Assembly (NCBI GenBank): GCA_017163975.1
Contig: JAFFSR010000397.1
Location: forward strand, 1,741,501 to 1,805,500
DNA: 64,000 bases
From: Anastatus disparis
Lineage: Eukaryota > Arthropoda > Insecta > Hymenoptera > Eupelmidae
Reading direction: 5' to 3'
Shown: piece after piece, positions 1 through 11,839 of the stretch
Position numbering within the stretch: the first letter of the stretch is position 1
How the letters are laid out: each line of letters begins with the position of its first letter
Notes under the pieces: model-generated
The model's input: the letters and a program-made list of their open reading frames with translations, nothing else
What the model was told of the DNA's origin: nothing
Databases searched by the model: none
Translations under genes and position numbers: made by a program

Positions 1-427
1 GTTGCTGTCTTTGTAGGTAATTGTTTCGATTACAAAGTCAATACTTACGCCATTAATGACAGAACAATTAACTTGTACTTTAACAATTGTTAAGGCACTT
101 ATTTTTAATATTTATCCAATATTCTATTTTTGTAAAGGAAGTTTATAATGAAGAATCCACTCTTTTTATTTAACATAATTAGAAGTATAATATAATTTAC
201 GTTTTAATGACTTGTAAGTAACGCACACGAGATAACTTTACAAAACGAAATATGAAATGCGAATTTATTAGTTCCAAATTGGAGATACGGTTTATTTACA
301 CATATTTTTAAAATAATCAATGAAATAGAATTTTTTGGCGTAATAACAAATGGTCAATATAATTTTGATGTTTTGTTATACAAAAATTAAAATGATAAAT
401 TATCAACTATGAAAGATGATTTACATT
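1..427. other. AT-rich non-coding
   Basis: No open frame with recognisable protein similarity and no clear repeat ends are visible here. Confidence 0.6.
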
Positions 428-782
428 CCCTTCGAGAACACACCTCTTTTTTCAAGCATGAAGAACACCCTGGGTCAATCTAACCCTATGCTAACTTTAA
501 TAGTCCGTCATTTTAAAACGACGTGCTCTATTGGTTTGAAAAAATTCCTAGATATACTTGAAACTTGAATAAATAATGTCGTATATACTAAAACTGTTTT
601 TATAAATATTGTCATATCTAAAAAATTCTCGAAAAAAAATTATTTTTTCAAAAAATTGTAATTTACATAAATAAATCTAGAATTTTTCTGGCGCTGATTC
701 CGCCAATTTTCAAGATCCCTTTAAGATATTCTTACTCAAAGTTAAGGTACGGGCCAATTTGATCTAGTGTGTTCTCGAAGGG
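428..782. mobile_element. piggyBac-like MITE (355 bp)
   Basis: The block begins with CCCTTCGAGAACACAC (428-443) and ends with its exact reverse complement (767-782), giving a perfect 16-bp terminal inverted repeat. The right flank is TTAA and the left flank is CATT, which fits a TTAA target duplication with one side mutated. TIRs beginning CCC and TTAA targets are typical of piggyBac. There is no coding capacity, so it would depend on a transposase from elsewhere. The superfamily assignment is inference. Confidence 0.7.
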
Positions 783-1610
783 TTAAAAATTATTACAAGA
801 TTCAAAGAAAGGTACACTATTATATAGTATGTATTAAATATATATATATAAAAATACTAAAAATATTTTATAGGAATCTCCTATATATTTAATGAAATGA
901 ATAATGAATTTATATTCAAATTGAAATTATTGGGAACAAGCTTTTTCAAAATGATATTAAAATTTAATATTTTTTAACAAAATATTAGTAATTAATGGAT
1001 TTTTTTTAGTTTACAGATAAAGGAAAAGATGCAACTTTAAACTAATTTGTTTAATTTACTACTTTCTGATAAAAAAATTTATTGCAAAATATAATTATTT
1101 GCTTAATAGTGACAATAAGTTCTTATTTTTCATTAATTATTTTCGATAATAAATATAAAATTTATTAACTATAATAAAATAATGTCTGCTAACTTTAGTG
1201 AAATTAAACAATAAATGTATAAGTTAATGAGAGTGATGATAATATAATAGTCGGTGTGATTATTTCAGCGACAATAGAAAATGATTTTGTCAGTTTCAGT
1301 TAGCGAAAGTAACATAATGAGCTGTTAGCTAATTGAAGCTTCAAAAAAATTATTTTGTTCCATTCGTATAGCGGTAATAAATTAATCTGGCTAGTTAGTT
1401 TAATAACAATAACATAATAACCCGTCTGCTTATTACAGCAAAAGTAAAAATTTATTCGTCAAATTCTTTTAGCGACAATGAATGATAATAATAAACAATA
1501 ATATACTATATAACAATCACCTTTAATGCTACCATATGATATGCTGGTGTTAAGCTCAGAAACACAAAAATAAATGTGAATATAAAAGATTCCAAGCAAA
1601 AGTTTATTAA
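783..1610. other. AT-rich non-coding
   Basis: No gene is visible. Short poly-A/T runs and a (TA)n stretch near 838-850 are the only structure I can support. Confidence 0.55.
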
Positions 1611-3011
1611 CCCTGGTAGAAAATAGACCATTTAAAAATAGTCATTCATCATTTATTAACCAGTTTTTTTGGTCAATAAATATAATCAAAAACTGATCGA
1701 AAGATAGTGAAACAGTAGATATATATTTTTGTATACTGACATACATCCGTACAAATATTCTAGTTTTGATAATTAAAATTAAGATATAATAAATAGATGG
1801 CTTAAAATTTTAAAATTTAGTTTGATTTAGCCACACAATATTCATTTTTAAATTTATAATGAGGCATTTACGCCTAAATATGCATAGATGTATTAGAAGA
1901 GAAAGAGAGAGAGAGAGAGACGTTTGCGAACATGTGACTGCGCGCATTTCCTAACCTTAAAATGCAAAAAAGTTTTCATCATGCAGCAATATTTCGGGTA
2001 TTATTATTAGTGTTATTTTTTAAATGCCTAAAATGTTCATTTTTAATGAGTAGAATCAATTTTTATAATGATATTTGAATTTCAACTATTAATTAATAAT
2101 TCTTTAAATAAGTGCGTTTATTTGACGTGTCACAGCGGTTAATTTTTCTGATGCTAGTTGAATATTAGCTGCATTTTTTCGTAAATTATGTTCCGTTAAC
2201 CTGAAGGCTATTTTAGCCTCAGAAGGTCACCTATACTTACAGTGACTAGATTGTCTAAATTTTTAATTATGATACTAACTGCACTTTCTCGTAGATGACG
2301 TTAAGTCAACCTAGAGATCACCTTAGAGACCTGGACATCATCTACAAGAAGTGACTGATATTTCTTAATTTCCGGTTATAATAACAGCTGCACTCACCTG
2401 TAGATGATGTTATGCCGACCTGGAGGTTATTTTAAGCACCTGGACAAAATTTCTGAATATTTAATCTCATTATTAGCTGATTTATATACTTCTACGTAGA
2501 TGATGTTACGTCAACCTAGATCATCTTTGACACTTGGACATCATCTGCAGGAAGTGACTCATATTTCTGATACTTAATGCACATCTAGTATTATAATCGA
2601 AAATTCAAAAATATCATTCTCTTCCTGGAGATGATATCCAGGTGGCCAGGATGACCTCCAGGTCAAGGAAAGATTATTTACGAGTAGAATATAATAAAGA
2701 TATACTTTACAATGTAAAAATATATCTGGTCAGGAAAGAAATATATTATTCTGATCCGGTAAGAAATACACTATCAATTTGATTTAAAGTTAGTATTTTT
2801 ATTCAATTCAATTTTTTCAAAATAAATAAAGTATATATTTAGTAAAATTATTATTTGGTGATTAACTTTATTTTCCTAGTTTTTGACCATTAACCGTCGG
2901 CTATTAGCAGATAAACTGATCATTTTTTAGTGATTGTTCGTCAATTATTAACCATTCTTGAAAAAAAATGGTCAAAATATGACCGGTTTATAATAAAAAT
3001 TTTTACCAGGG
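1611..3011. mobile_element. TIR element, CCCTGGTA ends
   Basis: The left end CCCTGGTAGAAAA (1611) is mirrored by the right end TTTTTACCAGGG (ending 3011). AGACCATTT-type motifs inside the left end are mirrored inside the right end. The dinucleotide AA flanks both sides, consistent with a 2-bp target duplication. The interior is non-coding and includes a (GA)n tract near 1900-1920 and a degenerate tandem array at 2165-2600. This looks like a non-autonomous DNA transposon of about 1.4 kb whose superfamily I cannot name. Confidence 0.6.
2165..2600. repeat. Degenerate tandem repeat, ~105 bp units
   Basis: Four diverged units start near 2168, 2278, 2387 and 2476. Each carries a GTAGATGATGTTAYGTCAACCT-like segment shortened or altered in some units, followed by ACCTGGACATCATCTACARG-like sequence. 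The two segments are partly complementary, so single units could fold into hairpins. Confidence 0.6.
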
Positions 3012-3348
3012 AAAGTACTGTTGTTATTATAGTAATATTAATAAAAAAAGTTTTATAACATAGAGATAAAATAATTTATTAATAAAATATCAATGAACTC
3101 ATTACAGTGAATACATGAAGCTGATGTCTTATTTAAAGTATATTTGATTTGAGATGGTCCAGCCCCCTCCTCCACGAAGTAAGATACGCGAATAAATTAT
3201 AGTTAAACTGACTTTTACCTTAGAGTAACTTAAAGATTCGCTCTGATGAAATCACAAAATTTCTTCAATCACTTCATAAAATTATAAAGAAAAACTATAT
3301 TGCCGTAAAAAGTAAAAGAACCGATAATTGCCATTTTTTCAAAAATGA
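3012..3348. other. AT-rich non-coding
   Basis: No supported feature is visible. Confidence 0.5.
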
Positions 3349-3519
3349 TTTATTTGTAATATTACAATACCAACAAAATTCAGCATTTAACTCCGTTCGA
3401 AGATTTGTAAAAAAACTTTTATTTTGTAATACTTTTATTTGTAATATTACAATATCAACAAAATTCAGCATTTAACTCCGTTCGAAGATTTGTAAAAAAA
3501 ACTTTTATTTTGTAATACC
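3349..3519. repeat. Tandem duplication, 85 bp x 2
   Basis: Two nearly identical copies lie head to tail at 3349-3433 and 3434-3519. Both contain TTCAGCATTTAACTCCGTTC. They differ by about one substitution and one extra A, so the duplication is recent. Confidence 0.9.
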
Positions 3520-4654
3520 AGCAATGCAAAGAACAGAAGTCCTGACTGAATGCTCGTAAATACGTCATAATTTACAATTTTTTGGAGCGTTATTGTCCAT
3601 TTATGCTCTTTTTCCTGGAAAATTCTTTAAAACGTAAGCTATTTTACAAAAATAAAGAGTCTTATGCTCATAAGAATAACATTAACGCTCTTTTACCGTA
3701 ATTTTTTAAGAAGCAAAAACAATAAACTGTATCCCTGGAAGAAATTTCACCAACTAAAATAGCCAATTTATCAATTATTGCACAATTTTATTCATGAATG
3801 GAATGGCCGACTGTTTAACAGCTGGCGTTTGTGACAAGTGTGCAACACGTACGCGCACATTTCTGACAACTAAATGACGTTCGGTAGACTCTGAAATCAA
3901 AGGTATGTTACAGCTATATGCTACAAGTATAACTGCTGTATTTACTGTATAAAAATACAGAGCTAGAAGAATTATAGATAGCCTACAAAAACAAAATTAT
4001 TTGTAAAGTGATTATGTGTTTCAAGAAAGTGATGGAAATGATACTTGTGAAACGATTGAAAATTGACTGTATACTTAAGAGCATGACGAAGCTACCCGCC
4101 TTCTAATAATATTTCCAATCCTAACTTATGAATAAACGATGCGTGAAATCGAGTTTTTTTGCTACAAAGAAAAAGTTTATAAGATTAAACTCTAGTGCGG
4201 ACAACTCAAGAAATCCACCAAAATATTATACATACAAAGTTATAATAAAAACTTTCAATGTATCGTATTTTAAGGTTAGGTTTGTCGAGTTTGATATCTA
4301 ATTTCCAATCCAAGCTCATAAAAAAATAACAAGTCCAAATGATTTTTTATTTTAACAAAAATTATTGTATTAATATAGCTTTAGTGCGGACAAGTCATTA
4401 TATTTGTTTAATTTATGAATTTAAAAAGATATTGATAAAATAAAAAAAGCAAAACTCGATTGCTGCAGCTCCGACATCCCGTTAACCCAAATAGATTATA
4501 ATGAAAAAAATCTATAAAAAATTCAATGTAGTTAATAAAAATACAATGTTTCTTTCAAAAAAAAAAAAAAAAAAATTCTAAAATCATAATAAACTAATTA
4601 TTTTATATGTATGTGCGCGTGTGATGTATATGCATGTGTTACAATTGCAGAGTA
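3520..4654. other. Non-coding spacer, possible left part of a larger TIR element
   Basis: No coding sequence is recognised. CCCTGGAAGAAAT at 3733 resembles the TIR of the 1611-3011 element. An inverted partner, ATTTCTACCAGGG, ends at 24564, and the dinucleotide AT flanks both, so the M1 complex may sit inside a further element. A poly-A run lies at 4556-4575. Confidence 0.35.
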
Positions 4655-4854
4655 CACTGAAAAAAAAATTTAGTGATTTCAATAAAAATTTATTTGGTTC
4701 TACTAAATGGTTTGTTCCAACACTCCCTAACAAATATTTATTTGAACCAAACCACAATATTTAGTTGAATTCAATAAATATTTGATAACTTTAAATAAAA
4801 TTTTTAGTTTGAACAATTAAATATTTCATTGAAATCAATTTTTCACACTCTCAA

Positions 4855-5189
4855 AACAAGCAAATATTTATTTAAACCGAATAAATATTTAGTTAATTCA
4901 ACTTGATAATTTGTTTGAATCAACTCAATATTGATTTGAACGAATTAAATATTTCATTAAATGGCGAATCCCATTCTCTTAAAACAAGCAAATATTTATT
5001 CAAACCAAATAAATATTTGGTTAATTCAACTTAATAATTTATTTGAATCAACTAAATATTGATTTAAACGAACTAAATATTTCATTAAATGGCAAATCCC
5101 ATTCTTTTACAATAAGCAAATATTTATTTAAACTAAATAAATATTCAGTCAATTTAACTTGATAATTTATTTAAATCAACTAAATATTT
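4855..5189. repeat. M1 left arm tandem array
   Basis: Units of about 120 bp recur, each with AAGCAAATATTTATT and CATTAAATGGCRAATCCCAT motifs. The array stops at 5189 where an LTR starts and resumes mid-unit at 18143, so the unit phase confirms the insertion site. Confidence 0.8.
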
Positions 5190-5562
5190 TATGGCGTTAG
5201 CATAGCTAAATTGCGGCGCTCAAAGCATCATGATATTAATGTAAATGCGCAAGCGTGAAGTCACTCTCGAGTAGAGAGACGAACTGACGAGATCATCACG
5301 ATCAGTGGTGTACTAGCTTTCATAGCGTACACAGCGTGCTGGCAGTTGGCTGGCGATTTGTATTTAAATAAATACTAACAATTTAAACTTATTCTGTTGT
5401 AGTTTATTTGGCTTCCTGGGACACGTATTATTTGGGTTATATCTTTTGGAGTCAGATATATTTTAGCCAGAGCATCATAGCCTGGCCTTTTGGTTAACTG
5501 TATACCTACACATAGAAGCCTACGGTGGTAATATCCTCTAGGCTCAATCCACAAACCCTACA
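5190..5562 (+). repeat. 5' LTR of CsRn1-like element
   Basis: The segment from TACTAGCTTTCATAGCG (5311) to ACCCTACA (5562) recurs at 17887-18138 with few differences. The LTR ends in CA directly before the primer site. The first 120 bp are present only here because the 3' copy is truncated. Confidence 0.85.
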
Positions 5563-5563
5563 G

Positions 5564-5580
5564 TGGTGACAACGACAGGA
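5564..5580 (+). promoter_or_regulatory. Primer binding site, tRNA-Trp-like
   Basis: TGGTGACAACGACAGGA lies one base after the LTR. It matches the usual complement of the tRNA-Trp 3' end at about 13 of 17 positions. tRNA-Trp priming is characteristic of CsRn1-clade Ty3/Gypsy elements. Confidence 0.6.
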
Positions 5581-7665
5581 GCCTTTTACAACAGCAATTA
5601 AGATCGACGCCATAGCCATCATCAACCACGCTACACAAAAACCACTTTCGGCCGCCATTCCACGCACCACGCAAGTTCATCGATAACAACGAGGTATTTA
5701 AGTATAAAGCGAATAGTCAAAATAATTTGTTTTTTTTTGCGTCAAATCATAGAAAGATAATAAAGTAGAAAAATGAATTAAAGTAAAGAATTTTTGTTTT
5801 CATATAATTAAAGAAATTTAAAGAAGTAAAAAAATAACAAGCAAAGAAACATTGTAAAAAATTTATTTTGGTAATTTGAAAAGCAAAAATTTTAATAAAG
5901 AAAAGAAAAGAGAAAATTTGCGTTAATTTGATATAAAAAAAAGAGATATTGAGAAAGAAATTGTGAAGAAACGAAAAGCAGCGTTAGTGCGAAAATAAAA
6001 ATAAGCTTTGCTATATATAACAAAAATCAAAAAAAACAAAAAAATACATGATACATGCAGAGAAATCGCAAACAAAAAGCGACAAGTATAATACAGTGAA
6101 CATAGTGCGTGCGCGTTATAATACATGAACGAATCTATTTTATTTAAATAAAAAAATTAATAAATAGTGAAATTTAAACAATTGGCCGGAAGTGAGGAAG
6201 TGCGTCAGTATAGTGCGAAGTCTTCATGAATCGCCATATTTGCGACGCGTTACAAAAAGTCCGCCATTTTGAAACTCAAATGGCCTATGGACCGTTAGAA
6301 GCGTCGACAAATTAAAAATACGCACCTTCCTCAACATTAATTTGTTTATAAAGAAAAAAGTAAAAATAATAAAATTTAACGAATGAAACACGGCACATCA
6401 TACACTAAAACAATTATATTAAAGAGAAAACAAAGTAAAATTTAATAAATACAATTTTTGTAATAAAGTCGCTGGTACGGATATGACGTCAGCTCAAAAA
6501 CCTTAACGCGTGTGTTTGACGGAAGTCACATAATTTAGATATTGAGGCTGGTTTTGCGTTAATAATTAAACGAATTATTCAAATTAATATTTAATGACTT
6601 TTTGCGTATTTAAATTAATTGAAAATTGTTGAAAGTTTTATTTATTGAAAGATAGTCATAAATTTTATTGATATAAGAGTTTGAAATTGAATCGAATAAT
6701 TTTTATATGGAAGTTTGGATCGCGGTGCGTCACGAGTTAAAGTTTTATAAAAATTTAATAGAAACATTGTTTAGAACAAGTGTGAAATTACGCGCAGGTC
6801 GATTCCAACTTTCATGTACATGCTATATTTTGATGTTTCGTGCGTGAAGCGAGGCGAGTATGCGGCGTTAAAAATTTTTTTTCTCGAAAGACAATGTTTA
6901 AAGTAGTATTTAAAAATTTTTGTTTTTTAGCTTTTAAACATTAAAACGCCCTCGCCGCGATTCGGGCACGACTCAGACAATTTTTGAGTAAATTCTCGTA
7001 ACCAGTCTCAAGCATAGGAGAACCTCCGCACACATTGTATACGTATGAAAATTTTAACGTTTTATTAGATGTAAAGAGCATCACGACTTATTAACGGGCG
7101 GAGTTCCTCCTATGATAAATACGCGTATACCCCGACGTAGAGAGTCAATAGGGTAAATAGGTAGTGCTGCGCTTTCTATTTTAAAAAAAAAATTTAGGCG
7201 GATGGTACGTTGAGCGATCCGATGAAAATTTTAGTTGGCAAGTATCCGGACTAACCTGCGTCGCCTCACGGTAATTCCAATTAGCCATCAGCTATAAGCT
7301 GTACCTGATAGGGTCGCACTCAGTGGGACACCACGCTGGTAGAGCGATTTTAAGCAGGAAATGGTGAACGGAGTGCCGTTCAGCGAAAGCGGTAAATAAT
7401 CGAAAAGTTATAAAGTAAATTTAAAGTTTGGAGTATAGTAATCGGGTCGTTCACGGGCTGTCTAGGTCCTACGTGTATGTAAATATATTGTGCCGTGTAT
7501 GTTACCATATAAGGTATGTGAGTTGTTTAGCTAAAAGCGATTGTGAGGGTACCTGTGTGTACTCCTAGGGAAAAATTTTACTGTTTGTGTGTACGTGTGA
7601 GTGGCGATTATCTAATTCCCTTTAACATAAATATAGAATAGAGGCTTAGGCTTTAGATAGGCAAA
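5581..7665 (+). other. Leader between primer site and gag (2.1 kb)
   Basis: There is no protein-like open frame. At about 2.1 kb it is long for a Ty3/Gypsy leader. It is AT-rich with a few GC-richer patches (6840-7130 and 7210-7340). It may carry packaging or regulatory sequence, or an older insertion whose ends I cannot see. Confidence 0.5.
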
Positions 7666-8845
7666 ATGGCACCTAGTTTAGCAACAGAAAAGAGTAACTT
7701 GAAAGAAGATGAATTAGTTAAAGTTAAAAGGAAAGAGCTTGACTCTTTAGAACAGCAAGTAGAGTATTATAAAACTCTAGCAGCTCAGGCCCAGGCGTCA
7801 GAAAAGAAATTGGTAGCGCAAATTGAACAAGCAAAAAAAACACAGGCGCAACCAAGTGATACCAACGGCCTCAATGATACCGTTAGAATGGTAGATGATA
7901 CAGCCAGTGACGCGTTTATGCCTGGCACTGTAGTCAAGTTTTATCAACAAGAGGTTAAGTTCCAAAATTTTTGGACTAAAGAACCAGAGGTCTGGTTTAA
8001 GATATTTGAAAGCCAGTTGAGGTATAAGAAGATAGATTCTGACGAGAATAGGTATTATAACTTGTTACAGAACTTGGGTCCTGAAGTTGTTAAAAGTATT
8101 TCGCAATCAACCAGAAACCTAACTGAAGTTAACAAATATGAACAAATGAAGGAAATATTGCTGGAACGATACGCGCTCACTAGGGAGGATAAACTGAGAC
8201 TATTGTTTGAAAGAAAAGAGCTCAGTAAAAAGAAACCATCAGAGTTTCTTAATGATCTGCTGCACCTTGCGGATAACCAAATACCTAGAGATACGGTAAT
8301 GGTTATGGCAAGATAGGCTACCAACCTATATTAAAGTCCAACTAGATAAGGAGCTCAATGAGAGCAACGAAAAGATAAATATAGAAAAAGCTGATCATAT
8401 AGCTAAAGTGTACAGCAATGATCAACAGCTTAAGGACATAAACAAGGTGGTAGACCCAAATAATGAAGTATTAAACAAATTAACCAATGAATTGGCACAG
8501 GTGGCAGCAAGGTTAGATTCAGTCACGTCACACAGTAATAACAGGCCTAGCCGTAATAAATCAATGGATAGAAGTGGACCTGTTAATTCCAACCAACAGA
8601 GAGTTAGACGAAACAACTCACATCATGAAGAAAGGCAAAGGAGAGTACCGTGGTGCAGGTTCCATCAAAAGTATAGAAGAAAATCATACAAATGCCAGCA
8701 GCCAGGTGGCTGGAGAGACTTTAGCACAGACACCAACAACAGAGGAGGTAACTCTCAAGCAGACAACTCTAATAATACGTCACAAAATGCACATTCAACG
8801 CAGAGGAAAAATCAACGCATTGACAGTAATGGGTCGGAAAACTAA
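7666..8845 (+). pseudogene. gag: gag, CsRn1-like (one frameshift)
   Basis: The ATG at 7666 follows a favourable CAAA context. An N-terminal coiled-coil-like region (residues ~12-65) precedes a capsid segment with FWTKEPEVWFKIFESQL and YEQMKEILLERYALTREDKL motifs typical of Ty3/Gypsy Gag. The frame closes at 8316, but the next frame continues the family motif immediately (QDRLPTYIKVQLD), so one base appears lost near 8306. The C-terminal part runs to 8845 and holds a Cys-His finger, WCRFHQKYRRKSYKCQQP, in which the usual final Cys is replaced by Gly. Gag would package the element RNA in cytoplasmic particles. Confidence 0.85.
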
Positions 8846-10033
8846 GAAACCCTGAATGGACGGAGGCTCATATTCAGGGAACACCCACTAAACGCCTCTT
8901 TATTTACGACAATAACTCGAAAAAGTATTTCTTAGTGGATTCTGGAGCAGAGGTCTCCGTCATACCTAAACCAAGGTTGAGTAAGGAAGATCCTCATGCA
9001 CTCAAGTTGTATGCGTCTAATAATACGCCCATTCCCACATACGGTCTTTCGAGGAAAGAACTCAATATAGGGTTAAGAAGACCCATTTCATGGAATTTTT
9101 TGGTGGCAGATGTGCCATATGCAATAATGGGTGCTGATATACTAGAAAAATACCATCTTCTTCCAGATCTCAAAAAGAGAGAGTTAATAGATGGCGAAAC
9201 AGCACTTTCAATTCCTCTTAGACCAAGAAAAACCAAAGAAATACAAATCTATTTCATTGATCCGTCCCACAAATATTCGTATTTACTGTCTCAATACCCA
9301 AGCGTTGTAGGTTTTACTGAGAACCAAAAACGTGCTAATAATGGTGCAGAACATTACATAAGAACGAATGGACCACCATTGGCTCAGAAAGCGAGGAGAT
9401 TGTCTCCGGAGAAATTAGACGCAGCAAAAAAAGAGTTCAAAGCTTTATGTGAAGCTGGAATCTGTCAACCTTCAGAAAGTCCATGGGCTACTCCCATACA
9501 TATGGTTAGAAAGAAAAATGGCGAATGGCGCATCTGCGGAGACTATAGACAATTAAACAATGTCACAGTTCCCGACAGATATCCAGTGCCAAATATACAG
9601 GATTTCGCCACAGGACTAAATGGTATGAAGGTTTTTACATCTTTGGACCTACAAAAGGCATACCATCAGATTCCAGTGGAAAAAGAAAGCATTCAGAAGA
9701 CGGCAGTAATTACACCGTTTGGACTATTCGAATATAAATATATGACATTTGGTCTTAGAAATGCTGCGCAGACGTTCCAACGCTATGTAAATGGAGCTCT
9801 AGGAGACATAAAGAATGTATTCTGTTACATAGACGATATATTAATCGCTTCTGCCAATGAAGAAGAACATGAAATGCATTTAAAACAGGTCCTCGAGAGA
9901 CTTAAAAAATTCAATCTGCAACTAAACATAGATAAATGCGTATTTGGAGTAAGAGAGCTTACTTTTTTGGGCTACCTAATTAATGGGAAAGGATTTAAAC
10001 CCACACCTGAGAAGGTGAAAGCCGTCAAGGAAT
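8830..10033 (+). CDS. pol: pol 5' part: protease and reverse transcriptase
   Basis: The frame is open from 8830 and overlaps the end of gag by 16 bases in the -1 frame, the usual arrangement for translation by frameshifting. The aspartic protease motif FLVDSGAEVSVIP lies near 8926. The RT has CGDYRQLNNVTVPDRYP, SLDLQKAYHQIP and the catalytic CYIDDILIA motif (near 9826), followed by the FLGY segment. The coding sequence stops abruptly at 10033 because a DNA transposon inserted here. Codons after this point belong to that transposon's TIR. The RT motifs resemble the CsRn1/Kabuki group most. Confidence 0.92.
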
Positions 10034-10980
10034 TAGTCCGGGAGCCAGAGGGGTCCCATCGGCCAATGTTATTTAGATGGTCCCACCCAAGTTTTTTTTA
10101 TGTATTTTTATCCCCTAAAAACGTATTTTCAGGGTGGAAGTTTGTCACCCTGGGAGAAAATTATTTATTAACAAATAAGTTGTAAAAAATTATAAAGTCG
10201 TTTTTTCGCTGAAGAAAAGGTATATTTAGATTTTTTGGACAATTCTAAACAAAAAATTTTCTATGGAAAATTTTGATCCGACGCTTATTTTCTGAGATAA
10301 TTGGGGTTAAACTTCGAAAAATTACATTTTTTGTAATTTTCCGACGCTTGTAATTTTTTATTAAATAAATATTTTTAACTTCGGCAGTCAGAATTTGAAA
10401 GTTCAAATCTTAAATAATAAGATGAAGCGATGTGCAAGGCAAAATTACTTGATTTTCATTGTTTTTAGGCACTATAAACAAATAGCATTTCACCGCTTTT
10501 GTACACGCGCGATCGTGTATGCAGGGTCTCGATTGCCTACATACAGGGGTAGTTCTGTTTTTGTAAATAAAATAAATTAAGCAGATGTAAAGCAGACACT
10601 ACACCTGTACTCAAAAATATTAACTGTCTTTTCATTTAATTGTTGAATTTTCAGAAAAGAAATGCATTAACTTGTTATATGTGCTATGATGATTATTTGG
10701 TTAAATTTTTAAATAGTTTATTCATTAGTTTTGACGATATTTGAATTCCTGTACAAAATCGAAAAATATTAATAAATAATTGTAGAACCCGTAATTCTCA
10801 ATAACTAATGAATAAATTTATTTAAAAATTTATCTGAATAATCTTCGTGGTACATACTACAAGCTAATGCATTTTTTTACTGAAAATTTTGCAATAAAAT
10901 GGAAAGATAGTCAATATTTATGAGTAGAGGTGCAGTGTCCATTTTGCATCCCCTTAATACAACGATTACTTTTCACTTTA
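10034..10980. repeat. Left TIR of Academ-like element (~947 bp)
   Basis: It matches the reverse complement of 16803-17750 almost base for base. Within it, 10585-10760 and 10770-10950 are themselves imperfect inverted copies of each other (CTRCACCTSTACTCA and GAATTTTCAGWAAARAAATGC-type motifs), so each end can form its own hairpin. A 61-codon frame at 10395-10580 recurs as a mirror image at 17204-17389. It is a by-product of the TIR, with no evidence of coding. Confidence 0.92.
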
Positions 10981-11036
10981 ATGATTGATGATTTGAATTA
11001 TAAATGGCAACTTTTTACTTTAATAAAATTCAATAT

Positions 11037-11497
11037 TTAATTTCCATTATATTTATTTTGACATGTTTGTTTTTTCATGCAGGCACAAAAAGCACAACAT
11101 GGCAATTGCATACGGTTACACACACAAGATTTTCTAGTGCACACTGTGCAGTTACATGCTGCCACTAATTCATCAGAAGGAGGGATTAAAAAATCGATTT
11201 TTTTGGGTTGTAAAATATCGTCTTCTATAAAAAATCCAAATAATGTTGGATCTAATTTGTCAAAAGCTGAAGATAAAATATGCGTTTGCGTATAAACAAC
11301 ATAAAATGTTCTCAAAATATGTAATTTGATTGATTCAGAAGTTGGTGGTAAATCTTCAATCAAACAACCTTTGGTATGATGATATGTCCAATATCGTAGC
11401 TCATCAAATGAATCGCAATTGGCATTTTTATTAAGAATTTTAATTAAAAACTTTTCGGTCTTTTCGAGGCATTCTTTTATATGTGAATCTGTACAGT
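11037..11497 (-). CDS. Academ-like gene exon 4: Cys-rich C-terminus
   Basis: The acceptor TTTTTTTAG precedes 11497. The exon encodes YWTYHHTKGCLIEDLPPTSE and ends with CNCTVCTRKSCVCNRMQLPC followed by CAFCACMKKQTC, an eight-or-more Cys cluster expected to bind zinc and typical of the C-terminus of these proteins. The stop codon is at 11037, 56 bp from the left TIR. Confidence 0.8.
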
Positions 11498-11562
11498 CTA
11501 AAAAAATATAAAATATAAATTAAAAATGTCATAATGCATCTAGAGAATAAAAAATTAATCAC

Positions 11563-11764
11563 CTTTGGCAAAATTTTGTAAAAACATTGTGGGATTTTCT
11601 TGCAAAGCTTTAATTTTAGAACCTACTTTGCTCGTATAGTCAGCGCCTGTTATATGATGTAAAACTGGCAAAACAGCGCACAGTTCTTTTCCATGTAACA
11701 TTGCTAAAGAATGTATAGATATATTTCTTGTACTTTTTCCCGATCCTCCTTGAATCCAAAATGT
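11563..11764 (-). CDS. Academ-like gene exon 3: end of XPG-like nuclease
   Basis: It is flanked by an acceptor (CTACTTTTAG) and a donor (AAAG|GTGATT). It encodes TFWIQGGSGKSTRNISIHSL and LPVLHHITGADYTSKVGSK. The latter matches the helix-turn-helix stretch that closes XPG-like domains in this family, where TGCD is usual and TGAD occurs here. The frame is uninterrupted and in phase with both neighbours. Confidence 0.8.
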
Positions 11765-11839
11765 CTAAAAGTAGGTTTTTACGAATCATGTTTATTTTAC
11801 CGATATAGTAATATATATAATTTTTGAAATAATTGTTAC

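Noticed and set aside
10395..10580. 61-codon frame, nearly identical to one at 17204-17389 on the other strand
   Set aside because: Both copies lie in the TIRs of the Academ-like element, so the duplicate frame follows from the inverted repeat and is no evidence of coding.
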